NCBI GenBank assembly: GCA_002422125.1
Contig: DITF01000183.1
Location: forward strand, 1 to 5,085
Length of the DNA: 5,085 nt
Direction: 5' to 3'
DNA from: a bacterium UBP17_UBA6191
Lineage (GTDB): Bacteria > Muiribacteriota > UBA6191
The translations under genes were made by a program, and so were the position numbers. Shown one piece after another: positions 1-5,085 of this stretch. How positions within the stretch are numbered: position 1 is the stretch's first letter; every line of letters starts with the position of its first letter. The notes beneath the pieces were generated by a model. It saw only the letters and a list, made by a program, of their open reading frames with translations, did not search any database and had not been told where the DNA came from.

Positions 1-2858
1 GGGTCAGGAACGGACATACCAGAAATGGTACTTGTCAGATCCTTCCAACATGTATCTAAAAGAACACCTCTTTCTGTATATTGCCCCAATTCCTGATTGA
101 GATTGTTTAAGTATTTGTGATTTTTTAACAACTGGGTGTTTTCTGGGGATAATCCTGTACCAATCAGAGGTTCACAAAGAGGCAGGTTATAGTTGTTATT
201 GGAGTGAGGTGGAGTTTTTGCTAAAACTCTCCAGCGGTATCTTAGTGTTTTTACAGCAGAACCATGAGGCTCAACCTCCGGTCCTGGAGCAGGGGTGGCT
301 GCGGGAATGACACCCTTTTTTGTGTTAAGTATCGTCTGGCTTGCATGTAAATCCTGCCAGATATAAGAAGGAAGTAGGCGACCTAGGCGGCTGTCATTAT
401 CAAAAAACCTGCGGCAAAGACTGAGTGGGGGTGGTGGATTACCCACTGGCTCAGGATTGGTATCACAAATCAAATCGTTTTTGATCACATTGATCCCCGT
501 GATGTCATAATTGGATGACATGGGGACATCCCCGTAGATATTCAGTTCATCGATCGCGATGAGTCCCAACTGAGCGATGGAGCCGTTAAACCGGGGAGGA
601 TTTTCCATTCCAAAGGAATAGATTGTATCTTCTAAGTAACCATTAGAGGCTTCATCGATTGGATTGATAATATCCAGCCTCATTTCTCCCCCGGTGGCAG
701 GAGGATTGGCCACATTGATCACGGCCATTTCAATGTTAAAATTTGCCAGAAGATTCGCAGGACTGATACCACCACAGGAACCACCACTTGAGCTTGTGAA
801 AGGAGCTTTTAAGGTGGCTCCACCGGATCCGCTTGGGTCGGCATATACCAGAACCGTTTGACAGGAGTTTCCAGTTTCAGTCAGTGGTAAAACCCCGATT
901 CGGGCTGGAGAGCTTCCTGGCAAAGGGGCAATTTTTTCAAGAATCAGACCAGCGGAAACCTTGAGGGTAATAGCAAATTCACAGGGACCTGTGGGACTAG
1001 CACATAAACTTGGGTCCAAAGGAAAAGCTGGCACAGGTCCAACAACTCGGTTTTCTGAGACTAACAGGTTTAGTCTTGCGGGGGTTCCAGGCAAAACGAG
1101 TCTGGCCAAATCCTCTTCGTTCTCAGATCCTCCCCTACCATCTGTTCCAGTCCCGGCATGTAAAATATAAACAAAATTATCTCCATCAGCCCCAATGGCT
1201 TGCAGAGCTTCCACATTATTGGCAATAATCGGAGCTCCACCAGAACTGGCCACAACACGGTTAGTAGCAGTCTGATGATTTTTTTGTTCAAAATGCAATT
1301 CCAGACGATTTCCTGGTTTTTCTATAGCCCACCAGACAACCCCCCCGGTTCCCCAGAAAGATTCACTGACATTAAAATGGGAAAAGCCCATATTGGAAAC
1401 ATAGACATAGTCTTTACTGGTATCTGTACCCTTGACTCGTTTTGATGTCTGAACCGAGCGGGCAAACTCCCCGCTGACATTCTCCGCAGTACCAAAATTG
1501 TAGATGATAATATGACTGTCATTGGGGGGATTTCCATCAACAACGGTTGTGGCTGAAAAAAATCTGGGCGGGGGATCCCCGGCTGGGACGGTTGTAGTTC
1601 CATCCCAAACCAGAATTTCTCTTTGGGCATAGTTTTGGGTGGCTGGGTTAAAGGTCAATTGTACGACAGAAGTAACTAAAGTTGTGCCACTGTTACGGGA
1701 GGCTGTTTTTACCATATAGGATCTTTGATTCAAGGTAGAATTTCCCCCAGAAGAAAACTTGGCCCTTCCTTCATTGATCACAATGGGGACACTGCCTACC
1801 AAAGTACCTGGGGCTCCACACATGTCATAACAGACACGGTATCGGTATCTTTCCTGAGAAAAGGCCAGCGATGTATTCAAAGCATTGGTGGCTGGCCTAA
1901 AGACATCGATGTTGGCTGCGTAATTGGTCGAAAAGTAATCAACCCCATCGGTTAAAGGAAAACTTGGATCAGGAACCCCTTCCTCCACCAAAACCTTGTT
2001 ATCTGCTTTGGTTAGAAACTTATCGAGATAAAGAGCTGTCACTGACTTTTCAACCTCTGCAATTCGACCTCCCCCCACATGGATAGCTTCGGCCACATAA
2101 AAGCTGTTGATTGGGGGGTGAAACATCCCATGACCCTGCACCTCAAATGCATAACTTCCTTTTCTGGTAGGGACATTCCACCAGCTATCATTATGACGAC
2201 TCCAAAATGTGCCTATATTGTTCAAGCCAATATCTGTGTCTTGAGGGATAATTTCGGTTTCTGCCGGAAAAGTTGCCTGGTTTTTGTAGGTATATCCCTG
2301 ATAGGTGGATGGGGCCAAAAGCGGGGTTCTGTCCCAGTCATAAATTTTGTACAAGCCATATTTTCCATTGGGTTCCACAACATAGGCCCAGCCCGGTGGG
2401 GTGGCTTTTTTCCAATGTCCCCCAACTCTGGTAGCTGGGCAGTTGGCTGCTGGCACACCTCCAGAATCATCCCAGCAAACATCTTCAAGACCGGGCCAAG
2501 GGGCTGGGGAATTAGGGTGTACGGTTACCGTTCCCCCTAAAAGTTCCTGAAGTAGTCCGATTGGGTTCGGATCGCCCTCGTTCTTAAAAAGACTGATGTG
2601 ACCAAATTTATCTACTGCCAGTCCAGAATAATCATTGATATTGTTATTGATATCGGGATGATTAACTAGGCTTCTGGCATAATCTTCTGTGCGGGTAAAC
2701 TTATAGAGCCCTGTCCCTGCCAGGGCCAACCCATTTTTGGCTGTAATCAGAACATAAACATCCCCGTTTCGATCCAGAATCATTTTGGTGAAATTGGAAA
2801 CTTCTGCTACCGGGGCTAAGAGAAACAAAATAGACAGAATGAAGTTTAGAAATTTCAT
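1..2858 (-). CDS. Large secreted beta-rich protein of unknown family, 3' end beyond the window (at least 952 aa)
   Basis: The reading frame is open from the ATG at 2858-2856 to the window edge with no stop: 952 full codons, with the C-terminus missing. I do not recognise the family. Residues 1-18 form a signal peptide: Lys2, a hydrophobic core at about 3-14, and likely cleavage after Pro-Val-Ala18. Residues 27-37 (ILDRNGDVYVL) and 81-91 (AVDKFGHISLF) look like beta-propeller strands, and 555-566 (IGADGDNFVYIL) is similar. The rest is rich in Gly, Asn, Pro, Thr and aromatic residues, with no predicted long helix or internal membrane segment. Twelve cysteines lie at 128, 140, 343, 347, 619, 626, 666, 695, 798, 815, 895 and 937 and could pair locally. 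Pro-rich stretches (802-811 and 852-864) may be linkers. It is the last visible gene of a three-gene operon, and its ATG overlaps the TGA of the gene before it. The frame and export are well supported. A cell-surface or extracellular location is inference, and the function is unknown. Confidence 0.9.
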   Translation of the reverse strand, partial: MKFLNFILSILFLLAPVAEVSNFTKMILDRNGDVYVLITAKNGLALAGTGLYKFTRTEDYARSLVNHPDINNNINDYSGLAVDKFGHISLFKNEGDPNPIGLLQELLGGTVTVHPNSPAPWPGLEDVCWDDSGGVPAANCPATRVGGHWKKATPPGWAYVVEPNGKYGLYKIYDWDRTPLLAPSTYQGYTYKNQATFPAETEIIPQDTDIGLNNIGTFWSRHNDSWWNVPTRKGSYAFEVQGHGMFHPPINSFYVAEAIHVGGGRIAEVEKSVTALYLDKFLTKADNKVLVEEGVPDPSFPLTDGVDYFSTNYAANIDVFRPATNALNTSLAFSQERYRYRVCYDMCGAPGTLVGSVPIVINEGRAKFSSGGNSTLNQRSYMVKTASRNSGTTLVTSVVQLTFNPATQNYAQREILVWDGTTTVPAGDPPPRFFSATTVVDGNPPNDSHIIIYNFGTAENVSGEFARSVQTSKRVKGTDTSKDYVYVSNMGFSHFNVSESFWGTGGVVWWAIEKPGNRLELHFEQKNHQTATNRVVASSGGAPIIANNVEALQAIGADGDNFVYILHAGTGTDGRGGSENEEDLARLVLPGTPARLNLLVSENRVVGPVPAFPLDPSLCASPTGPCEFAITLKVSAGLILEKIAPLPGSSPARIGVLPLTETGNSCQTVLVYADPSGSGGATLKAPFTSSSGGSCGGISPANLLANFNIEMAVINVANPPATGGEMRLDIINPIDEASNGYLEDTIYSFGMENPPRFNGSIAQLGLIAIDELNIYGDVPMSSNYDITGINVIKNDLICDTNPEPVGNPPPPLSLCRRFFDNDSRLGRLLPSYIWQDLHASQTILNTKKGVIPAATPAPGPEVEPHGSAVKTLRYRWRVLAKTPPHSNNNYNLPLCEPLIGTGLSPENTQLLKNHKYLNNLNQELGQYTERGVLLDTCWKDLTSTISGMSVPD

Positions 2859-3850
2859 TTCTTCCCCCAAAGGAATAGAAAGGACTGCTCTAGGGAATCT
2901 ACCTGCACTTTGGAATATTTGTGTTTATGCCACAGTTTCTTTAGAAGAGGCAAAGTCAATTCCAGTCGGTTTTGATCAAGGCTTGCAAACCCATCTAGGG
3001 TATCCGCAAGCTCCTGATACTGTAAAAGATAATCCATACGGAGGTTAGCAACCTGCTCAGGAGGAAGATCGTTACGATGATGCCCGGCCAGCAAACGGCC
3101 ATCCATAAGGGTTCGCAGAGGATTTCCATCCACAATGGCCGCATTTAATTTATCTGATCTAAAAGGGATACGAAATCTGAAAGAACTTGGGGGAGTTCCT
3201 GCAAGAACAATTTTGATGTCCTGCTCTTCCATTAAGGTGTGAAGCTCCTCAAGAATTTCTTTACGAATAGATAAAAGAACCTCATCTCTTTCAGAGCGGG
3301 TCATCCAAGTATTATTCAAGCTTCGCTCCCTCCATTGCAAAAAGGCGGTTTGCTGTTTTGCCAGCGTTTCTTCTAGCTTTTGTTTTTCTTTCCAATAAGA
3401 TTCTTCCATTTCCAGAATTCTGGCTGAGATTGTACCTGTGTCTTTGTTATCTCCTATCTGGATGCTGTTAATAGAGGCTATGTGTTCGTATTTTATGAAA
3501 TCCAGTTTTTTTACAAGATTTGTCTGTGCCTGCAAAAGTTCTGTTTCTTTGGCCTTTGTTTCTGCCTGAAAGCGGGTAAAGGCATCATGAGCAAGCTTTA
3601 ATCTGTGGCGGTAAGCTGGGTCTTTGAGGTTTATGGATTTGGCAAAACTATGTACTCCAAAGTGGTAAGTCTCCATTTGGGGATGCATTAGAAGAACTAA
3701 ATGATAATAAACATTGGCCTGCTTCTGAATGGAGTCTGCTGGAATGTTTGTAGGAGCTGGAGTTAGGATTTGATCCATTTTTCCAAACATTTTCTGATAC
3801 GGATCTGAAAAAAGATTGCTTGCGAAAATCAGCAACAGAAGGGACTTCAT
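2855..3850 (-). CDS. Exported Skp/OmpH-like coiled-coil protein (331 aa), second gene of the operon
   Basis: This is a complete 331-residue protein of unnamed family. The N-terminus (MK, then a hydrophobic core at 3-10) is a signal peptide, probably cut near Phe-Ala-Ser11 or Phe-Ser15. A linker (about 16-42) leads to a hydrophobic strand (47-54) and the motif LMHPQMETYHFGVHSFAK at 54-71, which is shared with the upstream gene. Charged, heptad-like helices follow at about 80-128 and 140-210, broken by IGDNKDTGT (132-140). The second helix ends in EEQDIKIVLAG (208-218), which resembles the strand closing the Skp/OmpH body (SQDIDLVVDA in E. coli Skp, from memory). A further roughly 110 residues, longer than Skp, include LELTLPLLKKLW at 296-307. 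There are no cysteines. Both ends overlap neighbours by 4 bases (ATGA). A periplasmic chaperone or scaffold role is inferred from fold resemblance only; any secreted coiled-coil protein remains possible. Confidence 0.93.
   Translation of the reverse strand: MKSLLLLIFASNLFSDPYQKMFGKMDQILTPAPTNIPADSIQKQANVYYHLVLLMHPQMETYHFGVHSFAKSINLKDPAYRHRLKLAHDAFTRFQAETKAKETELLQAQTNLVKKLDFIKYEHIASINSIQIGDNKDTGTISARILEMEESYWKEKQKLEETLAKQQTAFLQWRERSLNNTWMTRSERDEVLLSIRKEILEELHTLMEEQDIKIVLAGTPPSSFRFRIPFRSDKLNAAIVDGNPLRTLMDGRLLAGHHRNDLPPEQVANLRMDYLLQYQELADTLDGFASLDQNRLELTLPLLKKLWHKHKYSKVQVDSLEQSFLFLWGKK
2861..2868 (-). promoter_or_regulatory. Ribosome binding site of the large secreted protein gene
   Basis: On the minus strand GGGGGAAG ends two bases before the ATG at 2858-2856, with the G-run five bases away. 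It sits in the last codons of the preceding gene (Trp-Gly-Lys-Lys-stop). The match to the anti-Shine-Dalgarno is only moderate, so translation may depend partly on coupling through the ATGA overlap. Confidence 0.45.
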
Positions 3851-4731
3851 TTGGAAACTCCCTCATCACCAAGATATTGATTCCATAAGCCCTGTCTTTG
3901 GCGGACAAGGGACTGATATAAAAGCAGGGCGGTTCTTGGGAGATCAAGTTCCGAGGGAATTTTACTCCAAAGAATCTGTAAAATGCTGGCTGTTACATCC
4001 GTTATTTTTAAACTTTGGTAAGGAAGAGGAAACAGAAACTGGCTTAGATTCAAAAGCTGGTTTTGTGTGACAAGGTATCTGTCTTTTAAAGCCTGAACCT
4101 GAGATGGAAACGAAAGGGTTGTAAAATGTCCCATAAGAGTGAATTCGGAAGCCTCTTTGTCATTTAGGCGGTGTTCCTGAATCAAAGGAGGCTCTGTCTT
4201 TAAGATATCCGTGATTAATAGAAAAGAGTGCTTGGTTTTTAAGCATTGCTCTTCCGCCAGTTCCTGAATTTCCTGATACATCTGAAAAAAGGTCTGGATG
4301 GTTTCCCGTTCATTTAAAAACCATTGGCTTAACATCTGGATAGCCTCAGTCTTTGCTTGGTTTTGATCGGCTTCCAATTTTGCAATCATTTGATTCTGCA
4401 CTGGAATCAATTGTTCCGGCGGCGTGACTTTCTGAACCTCAATTAGCTTTTTGTTTAAATCTCGAATTAAGGCCGGTTTCCTTACCTCTAACTGTCTTAA
4501 GGTTTGATTTAACTCCTGTAGCCTGATTTTAAGCTGGGCCTCCCATTCCGAGGGTGAATGTCCTTCCTCCGAAGGCATATCTTTGCGAAATCGGCGCAGG
4601 GAAAAGTAAAAATTTCTCATCTTGGGGTGCAAAAGCATAGCAGCCGAAGACTCCAGAACACATACGGCACTCTGAGAAAAACTCGATGGAACCCCAAATA
4701 ATAGGCCCAATATAAGCAGCAATTTCTTCAA
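3847..4731 (-). CDS. Exported Skp/OmpH-like helical protein (294 aa), first gene of the operon
   Basis: This is a complete 294-residue protein starting at TTG (4731-4729), chosen because a strong AAGGAGGG site lies just upstream and the start gives a classic signal peptide (KK, then a hydrophobic core at 4-14, cleavage near Ser19 to Ala22). Cys24 is not preceded by a good lipobox (Ala-Val before it), so a lipoprotein is unlikely. A short strand (about 22-27) leads to LLHPKMRNFYFSLRRFRK at 33-50, matching the next gene's product. Residues 62-165 are mostly helical, with a break at VTPPEQ (102-107), and end in the hydrophobic strand SFLLITDI (169-176). Near the C-terminus, LKITDVTASILQILW (241-255) resembles the closing DIT-x-x-VLK element of Skp. 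An insert of about 65 residues separates the last two elements, which makes it longer than Skp (about 160 aa). Cys24 and Cys163 could form a disulfide. The role is unknown; a periplasmic helper for the operon's large protein is inference. Confidence 0.92.
   Translation of the reverse strand: MKKLLLILGLLFGVPSSFSQSAVCVLESSAAMLLHPKMRNFYFSLRRFRKDMPSEEGHSPSEWEAQLKIRLQELNQTLRQLEVRKPALIRDLNKKLIEVQKVTPPEQLIPVQNQMIAKLEADQNQAKTEAIQMLSQWFLNERETIQTFFQMYQEIQELAEEQCLKTKHSFLLITDILKTEPPLIQEHRLNDKEASEFTLMGHFTTLSFPSQVQALKDRYLVTQNQLLNLSQFLFPLPYQSLKITDVTASILQILWSKIPSELDLPRTALLLYQSLVRQRQGLWNQYLGDEGVSK
3858..3864 (-). promoter_or_regulatory. Ribosome binding site of the second operon gene, inside the first
   Basis: On the minus strand GAGGGAG lies within the last codons of the upstream gene, seven bases before the ATG at 3850-3848. 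It supports this ATG and shows that the coupled second gene can also recruit ribosomes directly. Confidence 0.65.
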
Positions 4732-4734
4732 AGA

Positions 4735-4742
4735 CCCTCCTT
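4735..4742 (-). promoter_or_regulatory. Strong ribosome binding site deciding the TTG start of the first operon gene
   Basis: On the minus strand this is AAGGAGGG, almost a full anti-Shine-Dalgarno complement. It ends three bases before the TTG at 4731; the AGGAGG core ends four bases before. The spacing is on the short side. The next in-frame TTG (codon 4) would be about 13 bases away and would remove the two lysines of the signal peptide, so the first TTG is preferred. Confidence 0.8.
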
Positions 4743-4780
4743 TTTATTCCAGGGTTATAGGCAACTAGAGCCTGCTTAGG

Positions 4781-4789
4781 AGTATAGCA
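4781..4789 (-). promoter_or_regulatory. Extended -10 promoter of the three-gene operon
   Basis: Read on the minus strand this is TGCTATACT: a TATACT hexamer (5 of 6 to TATAAT) with the TG extension one base upstream. Transcription would start near 4774, leaving a leader of about 43 bases before the TTG at 4731. No good -35 hexamer lies 16-18 bases upstream (TCTATT is the best), which fits an extended -10 promoter or one needing an activator. It is the best sigma-70-like signal in the divergent region for this strand. Confidence 0.55.
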
Positions 4790-4791
4790 TC

Positions 4792-4818
4792 TGATTATGA
4801 CCGAATAGATGATAATCA
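4792..4818. repeat. Dyad/direct-repeat pair upstream of the operon promoter
   Basis: TGATTAT (4792-4798) and ATAATCA (4812-4818) are perfect 7-base inverted arms around a 13-base spacer. The same bases also give two direct 9-mers, TGATTATGA (4792-4800) and TGATAATCA (4810-4818), matching at 7 of 9 positions and starting 18 bases apart; the second is itself palindromic. The element covers roughly -18 to -44 of the predicted leftward promoter, where a poor -35 would be, so it could be a regulator site. AT-rich chance occurrence is also possible. Confidence 0.35.
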
Positions 4819-4858
4819 AAATACCCAAAATATGCCCCTAGAACTTGCTCTACTTTCT

Positions 4859-4871
4859 ATTGCTTTGCAAT
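4859..4871. repeat. Small perfect dyad overlapping the possible sbcD -35
   Basis: ATTGC-TTT-GCAAT is a perfect inverted repeat with 5-base arms and a 3-base centre. It begins one base before the proposed sbcD -35 hexamer. It is too short to be a terminator and lacks a T-run; it could be an operator or chance. Confidence 0.25.
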
Positions 4872-4888
4872 GCGCTCGACCCTAAGAT
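4860..4888 (+). promoter_or_regulatory. Possible sbcD promoter
   Basis: TTGCTT (4860-4865) and TAAGAT (4883-4888) are separated by exactly 17 bases. The -35 matches 3 of 6 and the -10 matches 4 of 6 consensus positions, so the call is weak, but the spacing is ideal and nothing better lies upstream of sbcD. Initiation near 4895 would put the ATG only about five bases into the transcript, which agrees with the lack of a Shine-Dalgarno site. Confidence 0.35.
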
Positions 4889-4899
4889 AAGATCCGCAG

Positions 4900-5085
4900 A
4901 TGCTCACCCTTCTTCACACCTCCGACTGGCACTTGGGCCACAGCCTTTATGGAAAACGCCGTCATGAGGAATTTGAGGCATTTTTGGGCTGGTTATTAAA
5001 GACTCTGAGGCAGGAAAGGGTTGCGGTTTTGCTGATTTGTGGGGATGTTTTTGATAACACCGCCCCAGGCAGCAGGACCCAGGAA
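4900..5085 (+). CDS. sbcD: SbcD, nuclease subunit of the SbcCD complex (N-terminal 62 codons, cut by window edge)
   Basis: The 62 residues visible begin with LLHTSDWHLGHSLYGK and continue to LLICGDVFDN, close to the start of E. coli SbcD (ILHTSDWHLGQ and AGDVFD, from memory). These are calcineurin-type phosphoesterase motifs I (Asp9-x-His11) and II (Gly48-Asp49), whose residues bind the two catalytic metal ions (Mn2+ in known members). With the SbcC ATPase, SbcD forms the bacterial Mre11-Rad50 complex, which cleaves hairpins and protein-blocked DNA ends in the cytoplasm. An in-frame TAA at 4888-4890 leaves ATG 4900 as the first possible start. No convincing Shine-Dalgarno site precedes it, and the leader may be very short. 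The full protein is usually about 400 aa, so most of it, and probably a following sbcC, lies to the right. It is divergent from the exported-protein operon, and no functional link is implied. Confidence 0.95.
   Translation, partial: MLTLLHTSDWHLGHSLYGKRRHEEFEAFLGWLLKTLRQERVAVLLICGDVFDNTAPGSRTQE

Noticed and set aside
1571..1580. Perfect palindrome GGGGATCCCC
   Set aside because: It falls inside coding sequence as Gly-Asp-Pro-Pro codons, does not extend outward and has no T-run, so it is a chance palindrome rather than a terminator or site.
1070..2488. Minus-strand open frames at 1070-1291, 1322-1630 and 2222-2488
   Set aside because: They are in the wrong frame inside the long coding region and have no domain resemblance; the 952-codon frame with signal peptide and ordered cysteines is clearly the real one.
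664..2540. Open frames on the plus strand (664-861, 961-1170, 1010-1228, 1200-1445, 1725-1955, 2079-2540)
   Set aside because: All lie antisense to the continuous minus-strand frame of the giant secreted protein, lack recognisable domains, and read as low-quality shadow translations.
2785..3048. Plus-strand frame across the junction of the second and third operon genes
   Set aside because: It is antisense to two well-supported genes and shows no recognisable family.
3648..4070. Frames at 3648-3947 (minus) and 3816-4070 (plus)
   Set aside because: They straddle the junction of the two Skp-like genes in other frames; the ATGA overlap with its own ribosome binding site explains this region fully.
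4677..4731. Lipoprotein signal for the first operon protein (Cys24)
   Set aside because: The residues before Cys24 are Ser-Ala-Val, which does not fit a lipobox needing Gly, Ala or Ser at -1; an ordinary signal peptidase I site nearby is more likely.
4529..4828. 99-codon minus-strand frame starting in the intergenic region
   Set aside because: It begins at a TTG upstream of the predicted transcription start and reads the promoter and ribosome binding site as codons, then the signal-peptide gene out of frame.

Overview
The window is bacterial, most likely from a diderm (Gram-negative-type) organism of moderate GC content that I cannot place further. It is densely coded, and it shows Shine-Dalgarno sites, 4-base ATGA gene overlaps, sec-type signal peptides and Skp/OmpH-like periplasmic proteins. 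Only one gene belongs to a family I can name with confidence: sbcD, at the right edge.

The layout is two divergent units. Positions 4731 down to 1 (minus strand) hold a tight three-gene operon. Its first gene (4731-3847, 294 aa) and second gene (3850-2855, 331 aa) encode exported helical proteins that look like divergent members of the Skp/OmpH fold. They share a signature, L-[LM]-H-P-x-M-x-x-[FY]-x-F-x4-F-x-K, just after the first predicted strand. The third gene (2858 to beyond position 1, at least 952 aa) encodes a very large, beta-rich secreted protein of no family I recognise. It has a signal peptide, propeller-like segments and twelve cysteines that fall into local pairs. Each junction is an ATGA overlap in which the start of one gene is fused to the stop of the previous one, so the three products are probably made together.

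Positions 4732-4899 are a 168-base divergent intergenic region. It holds an extended -10 promoter for the operon, a weaker promoter for the rightward gene and two small dyads. Positions 4900-5085 (plus strand) are the first 62 codons of sbcD, the nuclease subunit of the SbcCD (Mre11-Rad50 type) DNA-repair complex, cut by the window edge.

The candidate undescribed system is the leftward operon. My inference is that two Skp-like periplasmic helper proteins are co-translated with, and perhaps chaperone or anchor, the giant disulfide-rich exported protein. The sequence supports export, coupling and paralogy; the chaperone-client relation is a hypothesis. There are no RNA genes, mobile elements, CRISPR arrays or clear terminators.
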